From Saccopteryx bilineata (Eukaryota; Chordata; Mammalia; Chiroptera; Emballonuridae), in assembly GCF_036850765.1 (NCBI RefSeq), contig NC_089491.1, forward strand, positions 88,630,740-88,694,739: a stretch of 64,000 nucleotides of DNA, written 5' to 3'. This document shows, piece by piece, positions 43,534 to 55,104 of this stretch; the first letter of the stretch is position 1; each line of letters begins with the position of its first letter. The notes below the pieces were generated by a model. It saw only the letters and a program-made list of their open reading frames with translations, searched no databases and was not told the origin of the DNA. Position numbers and translations under genes: made by a program.

Positions 43534-46500
43534 CTTCTCTGTGTAAAAGAAGGTCTTGGCCACTGAAGTCCACTGGGTCTGGCCTCTGTTCCCTAGGTGT
43601 GGTCTGTCTCTTCATTCTATTTCTTTAGAATTGCTTTAGCTATTTGGGGTTTTTTATAGTTCCATATAAATCTGATGATTTTTTGTTCCATTTCTTTAAA
43701 AATTGTCATTGGAATTTTGATGGAAATTGCATTAAATTTGTATATTGCTTTGGGTAATATGGCCATCTTGATTATATTTACTCTTCCTATCCAAGAGCAA
43801 GGAATATTCTTCCATCTCATTGTATCTTTTTCAATTTCCCTTAACAATGGTTTGTAGTTTTCATTATATAATTCCTTTACATTCTTTGTTATGTTTATTC
43901 CTAAGTATTTTATTTTTTTTGTTGCAATCATGAAGGGGATTTTTTTATTAGTTCGTTCTCAAATGTTTCATTGTTTGCATATAGAAAGGCTAAGGAATTT
44001 TTTATGTTAATTTTGTATCCTGTGACCTTACTGTATTGGCTTATTGTTTCTAGTAGTCTTTTTGTAGATTCTTTGGGGTTTTCGAAATATAGGATCATAT
44101 CATCTGCAAAAAGTGATACTTTTACTTCTTCTTTTCTGATATGGATGCCTTTTATTTCTTTGTCTTGTGTGATTGCTCTGGCTAGAACATCTAGCACCAC
44201 ATTAAATAAGAGTGGAGAGAGTGGACAACCCTGTCTTATTCCTGATTTAAGGGGAAAAGCCTTCAGTTTTGTGATATTTAATATAATGTTAGCTGACGGT
44301 TTATCATATATGGCCTTTATCATGTTGAGATATTTTCCTTCTATACCCATTTTGTTGAGAGTCTTAAACATAAAATTGTGTTGTATTTTATCAAATGCCT
44401 TTTCAGCATCTATTGATAAGATCATGTGGTTTTTATTCTTTGTTTTGTTGACATGGTGTATTATGTTAACGGTTTTATGTATGTTGAACCATTGAAATTC
44501 AGGGATGAATCCCACTTGATCATGATGTATTATTTTTTTAATATGTTGTTGTATTCGATTTGCTAGTATTTTGTTTAGTATTTTAGCATCTGTATTCATT
44601 AGAGATATTGGTCTGTAGTTTTCCTTTTTGTGCTGTACCTGCCCGGTTTCGGTTTGAGGGTTATGTTGGCCTCATAAAATGTGTTTGGAAGTATATTGCT
44701 TCTTCTTCAATTTTTTGGAAGACTTTGAGTAGAATAGGAACCAAGTCTTCTTTGAATGTTTGATAGAATTCACTAGTATAACCGTCTGGGCCTGGACTTA
44801 TATTTTTGGGGAGGTTTTTAATAGTTTTTTTTCTATTTCTTCCCTACTAATTGGTCTGTTTAGGCTTTCTGCTTCTTCTTGACTCAGTCTAGGAAGGTTG
44901 TATTGTTCTAGGAATTTATCCATTTCTTCTAGATTGTTAAATTTAGTGGCATAAAGTTTTTCATAGTATTCTACAACAATTCTTTGTATATCTATGATGT
45001 CTGTGGTGATTTCTCCTCTTTCATTTTGGATTTTGTTTATATGAGTTCTTTCTCCTTTTTCTTTGGTAAGTCTTGCCAAGGGTTTGTCAATTTTGTTGAT
45101 CTTTTTAAAGAACCAGCACCTTGTTCTATTAATTTTTTCTAGTTTTTCTGTCCTCTATTTCATTTATTTCTCCTCTGATTTTTATTATCTCCTTTCTTCG
45201 GCTGGTTTTGGGTTGTCTTTGTTCTTCTTTTTCCAGTTCCTTAAGGTGTGAAGTAGAGTGCTTCACTTGGGCTCTCTCTTGTTTGTTCATATAGGTCTGA
45301 AGTGATATGAACTTCCCTCTTATCACTGCCTTTGCTGCATCCCATAGATTCTGATATGTCATATTGTCATTTTCATTTGTCTGTATATATCTTTTGATCT
45401 CTGCACTTATTTCTTCTTTGACCCATTCATTTTTTAAAAGTATGTTGTTTAGTGTCCACATTCTTATGGGGGTTTTTTCCTCCTTTTTGCAGTTGAATTC
45501 TAGTCTCAAGGCTTTATGATCAGAAAATATGCTTGGTACAACTTCAATTTTTCTGAATTTGCTGATGTTGTTTTTGTGGCCCAACATATGGTCAATTCTT
45601 GAGAATGATCCATGTACATTGGAGAAAAATGAATACTTTGTCACTTTGGGATAAAATGTCCTATAGATGTCTATCATATCCAGGTGCTCTAGTGTTTTGT
45701 TTAAGGCCACTATATCTTTGTTGATTCTATGTTTGGATGACTGATCTAGAGCCGTCAGTGGTGTATTGAGGTCTCCAAGTATGATTGTATTTTTGTCAGT
45801 TTTTGTTTTAAGGTCAATAAGTAGCTGTCTTATATATTTTGGTGCTCCTTGGTTTGGTTCATATATATTAAGAATTGTTATGTCTTCTTGATTCAGAGTC
45901 CCCTTAAACATTATGAAATGACCATTTTTGTGTTTGAGTACTTTTGCTGTCTTGTAGTCAGCATTATCAGATATGAGTATTGCTATGCCTGCTTTTTTTT
46001 GGATGTTATTTGCTTGGAGTATTGTTTTCCAGCCTTACACCTTGAATTTGTTTTTATCCTTGTTGCTTAGATGAGTTTCTTGTAGGCAGCATACAGTTGG
46101 ATTTTTTTTTTAATCCATTCTGCTACTCTGTGCCTTCTTATTGGTGAGTTTAATCCATTTACATTTAGTGTAATTATTGACACTTGTGAGTTCCCTATTG
46201 CCATTTTATACAATGCTTTCTGTTAGTTTTGTGTCTTGTTTGATTCTTTTCTTTCGTTTTTCTATCTTTTGTATTTCTTTGGTTATATTCCATACATCTT
46301 TCCTCTGTTGCTATCTTTTTTAAATTATGTGCTTCTGTGGTGGTTTTCTCAATGATGGTTACCCTTAAGTAATGCAAAGGGTTCCTACCCTGTTCAGTGT
46401 AGTGCACTATCTTGTGAGTACTTTTGCACTCCATCATTTTTTGCTACTGTTAATCTCTGTCCTCTCCCCTTTTCTTTGTTGTTGTTGCCACAGTATAAAT

Positions 46501-46679
46501 TTGGTTTTATTGTGTTCTTGGTGGAGCTTTTACTTGTGGTTTTGTTTTCTTTTGTTCTGTGTATCTGGTTGGGAAACCCCCTTTAGTAATTCCTGGAGTG
46601 GGGGTTTTCTGATGATAAATTCCCTCATCTTTTCTGTATCTGTGAATGTTTTTATTTCTCCTTCATATTTGAAGGATAG

Positions 46680-47113
46680 ATTTTTTTTATAAATTTTTAT
46701 TAATGTTAATGGTGTGACATCAATAAATCAGGGTACATATATTCAAAGAAAACATGTCCAGATTATCTTGACATTCACTTATGTTGCATACCCATCACCC
46801 ACAGTCAGATTGTCCTCCATCGCCTTTTATCTCATTTTCTTTGTGCCCCTCACCCTCACCCTCTCCTCCTTCCCTTCTGTGCCAGCCCTCCCCCCCACCC
46901 CTGGTAACCACCACACTCTTGTCCATGTCTTTTAGTCTCATTTTTATGTCCCACCAATGTATGGAATCATGTAATTCTTGGTTTTTTCTGATTTACTAAT
47001 TTCACTACGTATAATGTTATTGAGATCCCACCATTTTGTTGTAAATGATGTGATGTCATCATTTCTTATGGCTGAGTAGTATTCCATAGTGTATATGTGC
47101 TATATCTTCTTTA
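46680..47113 (-). mobile_element. 434-bp 5'-truncated lineage-B L1 3' end
   Basis: Target duplication tgaaggatag at 46670-46679 and 47114-47123. Read on the minus strand, the insert holds the last part of ORF2 (complement of ggaatactactcagccataa, 47070-47090), the B-type 3' UTR with its purine tract and an A-rich tail at 46680. It interrupts L1 B3 between ORF1 and ORF2. Confidence 0.88.
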
Positions 47114-47141
47114 TGAAGGATAGCTTTGATGGGTATAGTAT

Positions 47142-47963
47142 TCATGACTGAAAGTTCCTCTCTTTCAGGACTTTAAATATTGGGCTCCACTCTCTTCTAA
47201 CTTGTAGAGTTTCTGTTGAGAAATCTGATGATAATCTAATGGGCCTTCCTTTATATGTTGTATTCTTCTTTTCCCTGGTTGCCTTGAGAATTTTTTCTTT
47301 GTCTTTGGTTTGTGCCAATTTCATTATGATGTGTCTTGGAGTAGGTATGTTGGGGTTAAGAAAACTTGGAGTTCTGTTTGCTTCTTGATATTGAGGCTTC
47401 AGTTCTTTCCACAGGCTTGGGAAATTCTCATCTATTATTTGTTTGAATATGCTCTTCATTCCATTTTCTCTCTCTTCTCCCTCTGATATACCTATTATTC
47501 TTATGTTATTCTTTTTGATAGCATCAGACAATTCCTGTAGGGCTTTCTCATTTTTTAAAATTTTTGAGTATCTTTCTTCTTCTCTCTGTTGTACCTCAAG
47601 TTGCTTGTCTTCTATTTCACTAATCCTACCTTCTATCTTGCTTGTTCTATTAGGTAAGTTTGTTACCTTGTTTTTCAGCTCGTGAATTGAGTTTTTCATC
47701 TCTGTTTGATTTATTTTTATAGTTTCAATTTCCTTGGTAATATATTATTTGTGTTCATTGAGTTGTTTTCTGAGCTCCTTATATTGCCTTTTTGTGTTTT
47801 CTTGTATATCTCTGAGTATTTTTAGAATTTCTATTTTAAATTCTCTGTCATTTAGCTCCAAGGTTTCTAATATATTAAATTCATAGATTTTTCCTCATCT
47901 ATCTGCTGCTACCTCTCTGTCTTTTGTATCCATGATATTCAATTTCCTTTTCCTTAATGGAAT
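47142..47963 (-). pseudogene. L1 B3 ORF1 remnant
   Basis: The start codon is ATT at 47963 instead of ATG (ATTCCATTAAGGAAAAGG). A 185-codon stretch (47142-47699) is open and has the coiled-coil end (ISEIEDKQLEVQQREEE), the RRM-like region (RIIGISEGEERENGMKSIF) and the C-terminal domain (IRLSSDFSTETLQVRREW). It is probably only lightly mutated. Confidence 0.88.
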
Positions 47964-50262
47964 CTGAGGGTGGTTTTGTTGATAGTATTAATGAGAATTA
48001 ATAATGAATTAAAAATTTAAAAATAAAAATAAAAAAGAATAAAGAAAATTATTATACCCCCCCCTTTTTTTTCCTCTCCTCTTCTCTCCCCTCCTTCTTG
48101 AGAAAATCTTGTGGTGAACTGTGAATTATATTGTGCTAAATAGAACAAAAACTACCTCTAATGGAGGGCCTGAGTTGGGGAGAAGTAATAAAGAGGCAAA
48201 AAACAGGGTATGGACCCACAAAATGCAAAAAAGGAAAAAATTTGGGTCAAGAATAAAATGATTTGCTTTTAGGTGATGGTTGACTAAGAGATATGATGAG
48301 AAGAATAAGAGGAAAACAAGAAAAAGGGGAAAAAATTAAAAAATTACTATTGTATTTAGTGGAGCAAGAACTAGATAAAATGGAGAGCCAGGGTTGGGAG
48401 CACTGCTAGTGAGTTTAAAAAGCAAAGTAAAAAAACCCCAAGCACCACAAAGAAAAACTTGAGTCCCAGATAAAATAATTTGTTCGAGATTGAGGACTGA
48501 ATGAGAGGAAAAGTAAAGGAGAAAAGAAAAAACTAATATAGAGGGAGAAAAAAAAATAAAGAGGAAAACACAAAAATAAGAAAAAAGAAGAAAAGGAGAG
48601 AGAGAGAGAGAGAGTTAAGGGTTTTGGAGTGCAACCCTCATAGAGAGAAAGGAAGAGAAAGAAAAGATAATGGGAAATGTAACACTTATGGGTAGTGTAG
48701 TTCAAGCAGAGGAAAGAGTAAGACTGGCAGAGGATTAAACGACCAAATTGGAAGAGAAAGAAAATAATCAAGACAGGAAGATAAGAGAAACAAATGAACA
48801 AATATAATAAAATGGGATAGGTTATAAAGTCTGTGGATTATACTTGATTTTGAGAGGTTATCTTCTTGCTTTTTGTTTTCTCTCCCTCTTCCTGGTCGTG
48901 ACTCTGTACCTTGGGTTCTGCTCCTGTGGCACGCTTAGGTAGAGGTTTACAGTTGCTAAGTCTCTATGGCGATGTCATATATTAGGCTTCAGTCTCATTG
49001 GCAGTCGAGGCTCATTAGTATTTTCAGGCTCCACCAATTAAAGAGTCCATGTTCCCAGAGCCTCTCTCCTAGTTTTTCCTTCCTGAATTAGTAGCTTGAT
49101 GATCCAGCTATGGGGTTGCTGCTGCCTCTGCCTGGAGAGTAAGAGGCTCAAAGATCTGGCAAATCCCCACACTATTCCCAATCAGTGCAGGGCTTTGGGT
49201 AAGGCTCAATCAGTCAGAGCCACTAGCATAATCAGGCGGGGCTTCAGCTGACACAAAGACCTCTGACTCTACCCCTCTGTCTGGGAACACAGGTGCCCAC
49301 TCCTGGGGGAATCTCTCACCCACTATCTGTGCTCGCCAACCCAGATATCCGGCCAGCCGCCTCTCACTCTCGGTGAGACGCCCCACCCACACGGAAAAGT
49401 ACAAGCGTAGGGAATTTCGCTCCCACTCACTCCCCATGTGCTGCTTTTTTGGGAGCAGGGGCGACCTCAAGACTCCGGTTTTGGCCCACAGAAAGGCCTC
49501 TGACTCTGCCCCTCTGTCCGGTAACACGGACACCCACTCCCGGGGGAACCTCTTGCCCACTCTCTGTGCTGGCAGACCAGGATATCAGACCAGCAGCCTC
49601 TCACTCCGAGTGAGGTGCCCTACCCACATGGAAAAGTTCCAGCATAAGAAGTTTTGCTCCCGCTCCCTCCCTGTGTGCTGCTTTTGGGGGTGCAATGGCT
49701 ACCCTGAGATTCAGGTTTCAGCCCACACAAAGGCCTCTTACTCTGCCCTTCTGTCTGGTAACACAGGCGCCCACTCCCAGGGCTCTAGGAGAAATCTCTC
49801 ACCCACTATCTGCGTGTGCCGACCAGGAAATCGGGGTGGATGGCTGTCCCAAGTGCCTTTCTTTGTCTGGGTTTGGCGCGAGCGTTATCTTGTGTTGACT
49901 GGGTTGCCACAAGCACAGTTTTTCCTTGGTTTGGATGTCCATGCCACAGCCTGGTTCAAGCATTTGTGCCGCAGTCTGGTTCTATTCACACCCTATGCCT
50001 GCCTTAGTTCCTATACTCTCAGTTCCCAGTGAAAGCAGCCCTTATTTAGGTTAGTGAGGAAGGCAGAGTGTTTCTTCCTCCTTATTTCCTTCGGGGATGA
50101 TTATATATTTAGTCAATTTTTCACTCGATCATACCTTTGCGTTTAGTGTGGGACTTTTGGAGGCTCCAAGGATAGATTTTTCTGTCTCTGGTTGAAGATC
50201 TTGTTGAATTTTGGGGGAGATTTATTGGTATCACTCCTTATGGCGCCATTTCTCTGACATCA
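47964..50262 (-). promoter_or_regulatory. L1 B3 5' UTR with tandem monomers
   Basis: Mirror image of the B2 5' UTR: purine-rich on the plus strand at 48000-48800, then GC-rich. Tandem units of about 237 bp are marked by ctctgactctgcccct-type words at about 49261, 49497 and 49735. Each is followed by 'gtaacacggacacccactcc' type sequence and 'accaggatatc'-type sequence. The 219-codon plus-strand frame at 49373-50032 is only the translated monomer array. Confidence 0.75.
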
Positions 50263-52460
50263 CTCAGAAGTCTATTACTTTTTTATGCCAACTGAAACTT
50301 CAGAAAATGAACTAAAAAAAAATAATTCCTTTTACAGTTGCAACAACAACAAAAAAATACCTAGGAATAAACATAACAAAGAATGTAAAGGACCTATATA
50401 ATGAAAACTACAAACCATTGTTAGAGGAAATCAAAAAAGACAGAAAGAAATGGAAAAATATTTCTTGTTCTTGGATAGGAAGAATAAATATAGTTAAAAT
50501 GATCATATTACCCAAAGCAATATGAAAATTTAATGCAATTCCAATGTCATTTTTTAAAGAAATGGAACAAAAAATCATCAGGTTCATATGGAGCCATATC
50601 AAACCCAAAATAGCCAAAGTAATCCTAAGAAAAAAATAAAGTGCCTGACCAGGTGGTGGCGCAGTGGCTAGAGTGTCGGACTGGGATGCAGAGGACCCGG
50701 GTTCGAGACCCCAAGGTCGCCAGCTTAAGTGCGGGCTCATCTGGTTTGAGAAAAAGCCCACCAACTTGAACCCAAGGTCGCTGGCTCCAGCAAGGGTTAC
50801 TCATCTGCTGAAGGCCCGCGGTCAAGGCACATATGAGAAAGCAATCAATGAACAACTAAGGTGTTGCAACGCGCAATGAAAAACTAATGATTGATGCTTC
50901 TCATTTCTCTCCATTCCTGTCTGTCTGTCCCTGTCTATCCCTCTCTCTGACTCACTCTCTGTCTCTGTAAAAAAATAAAAAAAATAAAGCTGGGGCATTA
51001 CAATACCTGACTTCAAATTATACTACAGAGCCATGAATATCAAAACAGCATTACATTGCAGAAAAATGGACACTCAGACCAATGAACAGAATAGAGAGCC
51101 CAGAAATAAAAACCACATATGTATGGTCAAATCATCTTTGATAAAGGAGCCAAAAACACACAATGAAGAAAAAGAAACCTCTTCAATAAATGGTGCTGTG
51201 AAAACTGGAAAGCCACGTGCAAAAGAATAAAACTTGACTATGCTTTGTCTCCTTGTACAAAAGTGAATTCTAAATGGATCAAAGACCTAAATATAAAATC
51301 TGAAACAATAATATACATAAAAGAAAACATAGGTACTAAACTCATGGTCCTTGGCCATAGAAAACATTTTATGAATTTGACTCCAAAGGCAAGGGAAGCA
51401 AAGGCAAAGATAAATGAATGAGACTATATCAGACTAAGCTTTTGCTCAGCAAAAAAACCTGACAACAAAACAGACAGCCAACTAAATGAGAGATATTTTT
51501 GAACAACAGCTCAGATAAGGGACTAATATCCAAAATATAAAAAGAACTCACAAAACTCAACAACAAACAAGCAAACAATCCAATAAAAATTGGGAAGAGG
51601 ACATGAACAGACATTTATCCCAAGAAGAAATACAAATCGCTGATATATGAAAAGATGCTCATCTTCACTAGCTATTAGAGAAATGCAAATCAAAACTACA
51701 ATGAGATACCACCTCACACCTGTTAGATTAGCTATTATCAACAAGATTAGTAATAACAAGTGTTGGAGATGCTGTGGAGAAAAAGGAACCCTCATTCACT
51801 GTTGGTGGGAAAGTAGTACAATCATTATGAAAGAAAGTATAATGGTTCCTCAAAAAATTAAGAATAGAACTACCATATGACCCAGAAATCCCTCTACTGG
51901 CTATATTCCCCCAAAATTGAAAATCACTGGTACGTAAAGACACATGCAACCCCATGTTCATTGCAGCATTGTTCATGGTGGCCAAGACATGGAAACAACC
52001 AAAAGCCCTTCAATAGATGATTGGATAAAGAAGATGTGGTACATATATACAATGGAATACTACTCAACCATAGGAAATGATGACATAGAATCATTTACAA
52101 CAATATGGATGGACCTTGGTCACATTATAATGAGTGAAATAAGTAAATCAGAAAAAAAAAACTGTACGATTCCATACATAGGTGGGACACAAAATTGAGA
52201 CTCATGGACATAGATAAGAGTGCAGTGGTTACCAGGGGGAGGGGAAGGGAGGAGAGGGAGGAGTGGTATAAGGGGAGGGGCTTAAAGAAAACCAAATGAA
52301 GGGTGACAGAGGACTATTTGACTTTGGGTGATGAGTATACAACATAATCGAATGTCAAAATTATCTGGAGATGTTTTCTCTAAATCTATGTGCTCTGGTT
52401 GACCAATGTCACCATGTTAAAGTTGTCTAAATAAAACTATATATATACATATATATCATA
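50263..52460 (+). mobile_element. L1 B1, 3' portion
   Basis: Begins inside the reverse transcriptase part of ORF2 (cagaagtctattac, matching B2 near 35044) and runs through the ORF2 C-terminus, the B-type 3' UTR and a degraded A/TA-rich tail (52425-52460). The ORF2 remnant includes frames at 51647-51880 ([15 protein letters not shown]) and 51944-52198. A SINE lies at 50642-50978. I assign it to the same element as 25802-37786 because its 3' flank holds the matching target duplication and the old L1 resumes right after. Confidence 0.78.
50642..50978 (+). mobile_element. Long VES-related tRNA-derived SINE (S11)
   Basis: Head gcctgaccaggtggtggcgcag, B box 'ggttcgagacc', then a distinctive body of repeated 'caaggtcgc(c/t)(a/g)gct' units, 'gcacatatgagaaagcaatc' and 'aaaactaatgattgatgctt', with a CT-rich end. 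Target duplication of the form aaaaaataaag is at 50631-50641 and 50979-50989. A third SINE family, distinct from S1 and S3 types. Confidence 0.9.
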
Positions 52461-52475
52461 TATAAAGACATGTTC

Positions 52476-52540
52476 AAGATTGTACGGCATATCTTCCCTT
52501 CTAGGAGTTTATAGTTTCAAATCTCACATGTAAGTTTTAA
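52476..52540 (-). mobile_element. Old L1 (minus strand), continuation after the nest
   Basis: 'caagattgtacggcatatcttcccttctaggag' followed by 'tttatagtttcaaatctcac' is the complement of the L1 ORF2 text that normally comes next after the point where 25786 breaks off. It shows that the old L1 was continuous before the 26.7-kb insertion. The match fades at about 52540. Confidence 0.7.
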
Positions 52541-53345
52541 ACATAAGCTCACATGGACCTCCACCTCTCATCCCACACCCACCTTTCCTAACTTCTCACC
52601 CTTGGGCTCTGCCTCCAGGGGTTCCAGGTCCTCCAGCCTAGTTGGTTGACCATGGACATGGTGCTACATGTTGGAGTTGGAAATTGTGCTTAGGCAACCT
52701 AAGTGGCTCAAGGGGAAGAGTCCTTCTCCAGCCATCCCTGGGCCTAGATTCCCAAAACCCTCTGGAGGCCACCCTCACTTTAAGCCTGCTCTTGCCCTTG
52801 GTAGTGTGGCACACCTGCTTCTCACTAATTGAGATGGGATAGGAGTCTCCATGCACCATCTGGTCCCAGATGTCCTGGGTTGAGCTCTGCAATGACAGTG
52901 AACAGCAGCTAATCCAGAGGCCTCATGCCCTGCTTGGCCCCAGTCACTGCTATTTCTGCCCACTGGACCTTCTGCTCCTATACCAGTCCCAGCTCAGTGG
53001 CGACACCAGCCTCCACTTGGGGAAATGAGATTTACCTCAGGGCTCAGGATAAATCTCTGTCAGAGGGCACCTCCGCCCTCCACGTCCCACATCCATCCAG
53101 CCAGTCTTGACCTGGGGTATGAACCTGGTCAGCACACCAGGTTTCTTTCACACTTGGTGACTGGTGAAAATTGGGGAATTATTTTGGAAACTAATAAGGC
53201 AGAAATTACCCTGAGCATAAGCAGATTAACCACTCCATACATCAGGGTGGTTAACTCTTTCATAGAGCAGCACAAAATTTCTAGAAAACCAGTCTATGGG
53301 TTGTTAATTGAAAAACAGTGGGTAGGGGACCCAGACTGTGAATAG
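52541..53345. other. Unassigned GC-richer segment with open frames
   Basis: About 800 bp without L1, SINE or other repeat features I know. Composition is clearly GC-richer than either flank. Open frames: 106 codons plus (53025-53345, ending IEKQWVGDPDCE), and 84 and 62 codons minus (52638-52892, 52775-52963). None shows a domain, signal peptide or membrane segment that I recognise. It ends where an L1 ORF1 fragment begins. It could be an old LTR or internal viral fragment, a processed pseudogene or unique DNA. Confidence 0.3.
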
Positions 53346-54615
53346 TCCAAGAAGTGCAGAGTTTCCCCAAAAAGATAAACCCAAGGAGGCCTAACCTCAG
53401 ACACATCATCAGTAAAATGCCAGAAGTTAAAGGAAAAAAAAGACTCTTAACAGCAGCAAGAGAAAGACAGTTACCTACAAGGGAGCTCCGAAAAGGCTGT
53501 CAGCTCATTTATCAATAGAAACTTTGTAGGCTAGACGGAATTGGCATAAGTTACTCAAAGTGATGAAAATCAAGGACCTACAACCAAGACTACTCTACCT
53601 AGCAAGGCTATTATTTAAACTAGAAGTAGAAATAAACAGCTTCCCAGACAGAAGAAACTAAAGGACTTCATTACCACCAAGCTAGTATTACAACAAACAT
53701 AAAAGGGGCTTTATAAGAAGAAAATAAATAAAGAGGATTATACTTATAAAGAAAAAATGGCAATAGCTATATGTCTATAAATAGTTACTTTAAATAAAAA
53801 TGGATTAAGGGCTCTAATAAAAAGACAATGGATAGACAAATTAAAACAAAAAGAAGACCGCATATCCACAGTCTACAAGAGACCAATCTCAGAGTAACAG
53901 GCACACACAGACTGAAAGTAAAGGGATGACATATTATTTCACACAGATGGAAACAAACAAACAAAAAAGCTGAAATAGCAATACTTATGTCAGACAAAAC
54001 AGACTTTAAAACAAAGGTTATAATAAGAGACAAAGAACAACATTACATCATGCTAAAGCCATCAATGCAATGAAAGGATGTAATCCTTGTACACATCTCT
54101 GCACCCAACACAGGACCCTCTAATATACAAAGCAAATCTTTATGGACATAAACGGGAGAGATCAATAATAATACAGTTATAGAAAAAGATTTTAATACAC
54201 CAATGAATAGATCTTCCAGACCAAAAAAAATCAACAAGGAAACATTGGCCTTAAATAACACACTTGACCAGATAGATTTAATTGACATTTTCAGAGCATT
54301 TTACCCCAAAGCATCAGAATAGACATTCTTTTCAAGTGCACATGGAGCATTTTCTAGGATAGGCCACCTGTTAGGACATAAAACAAGTCTCAAATTCGAG
54401 AAGATTTAAATCATATCAAGTATCTTCTCTGACCACTATGGTATGACAACAGAATTAAAAGAAAAAAACTAAAAGGCACACAAACTCATGGAGGCTAAAA
54501 AACATGTTATTAAACAAAAAATAAGTCTCAAATTAGAGAAGATTTAAATCGTATCAAGTATCTTCTCTGACCACAATGGTATGAAAGCAAAAATCAATTA
54601 AAAGAAAAAACTAAG

Positions 54616-55021
54616 GCCCTGGCCAGTTGGCTCAGCGGTAGAGCATCGGCCTAGCGTGCGGAGGACCCGGGTTTGATTCCCGGCCAGGGCACACAGGAGA
54701 AGCGCCCATTTGCTTCTCCACCCCTCCGCCGCGCTTTCCTCTCTGTCTCTCTCTTCCCCTCCCGCAGCCAAGGCTCCACTGGAGCAAACATGGCCCGGGC
54801 GCTGGGGATGGCTCCTTGGCCTCTGCCCCAGGCGCTAGAGTAGCTCTGGTCGCAACATGGCGCCGCCCAGGATGGGCAGAGCATCGCCCCCTGGTGGGCG
54901 GAGCGTCGCCCCATGGTGGGCGTGCAGGGTGGATCCCGGTCGGGCGCATGCGGGAGTCTGTCTGACTGTCTCTTCCTGTTTCCAGCTTCAGAAAAAAAAA
55001 TGAAAAAAAAATAAAGAAAAG
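54616..55021 (+). mobile_element. Rhin-1-like SINE (S12)
   Basis: Complete copy with a long A-rich tail. Exact 16-bp target duplication aaaagaaaaaactaag at 54600-54615 and 55022-55037. High similarity to family features and an intact B box (ggtttgattcc) suggest a fairly recent insertion into the old L1. Confidence 0.94.
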
Positions 55022-55104
55022 AAAAGAAAAAACTAAGAGGCACATGAACTCATGGAAGCTAAATAACATGTTACTAAACAATGACTGGGTCAATAATAAG
55101 ATTT

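Larger units (their letters stand above)
38521..43610 (-). mobile_element. Hybrid L1 A2: lineage-A body with lineage-B 3' end
   Basis: A minus-strand L1 inserted in B3. Target duplication is approximate: ttgctctttttcttt at 38506-38520 and ttcattctatttcttt at 43611-43626. Read 5' to 3', it has a short 5' UTR part (43534-43610), lineage-A ORF1 (43533-42625) and lineage-A ORF2 (from 42566). At about 38826 the text changes to the lineage-B ORF2 end and 3' UTR (38525-38825: complement of ggaatactactcagccataa, then the B-type purine tract). The switch lies in sequence shared by both lineages. Confidence 0.78.
37787..46204 (-). pseudogene. L1 B3 ORF2 remnant (interrupted)
   Basis: Start at 46204 (MAIGNSQV-type). 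The frame at 45129-45911 covers endonuclease and linker ([28 protein letters not shown]). The frame at 43928-44599 covers the reverse transcriptase ([49 protein letters not shown]). It is interrupted at 43610 by L1 A2, resumes at 38505 and is cut by SINE S10 before ending at 37787. Frameshifts and stops are scattered throughout. Confidence 0.88.
37787..50262 (-). mobile_element. Minus-strand lineage-B L1 (B3), 3'-truncated
   Basis: Read from right to left: the 5' end at about 50262 (atgtcagagaaatggcgcc), 5' UTR, ORF1 (47963-47142), ORF2 from 46204, ending inside the ORF2 C-terminal region at 37787. There is no 3' UTR and no poly-T tract at the left edge, so the last ~1.2 kb of the L1 is absent. 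Three insertions lie within: SINE S10, hybrid L1 A2 and an L1 3' stub. It sits in L1 B1 with about 1.7 kb of B1 missing at the site. Confidence 0.85.

Noticed and set aside
49373..50032. 219-codon open frame on the plus strand
   Set aside because: It is antisense to L1 B3 and covers its monomer array. Its repeated cysteine-rich blocks are just the monomer translated three times.
37787..52460. Twin-priming (5' inversion) of a single plus-strand L1 to explain B3 plus the segment at 50263
   Set aside because: The two segments would overlap by about 900 bp of ORF2, and the 3' flank duplication matches the 5' flank of B1 at 25787, so the segment at 50263 fits better as the 3' end of B1. It is not fully excluded.
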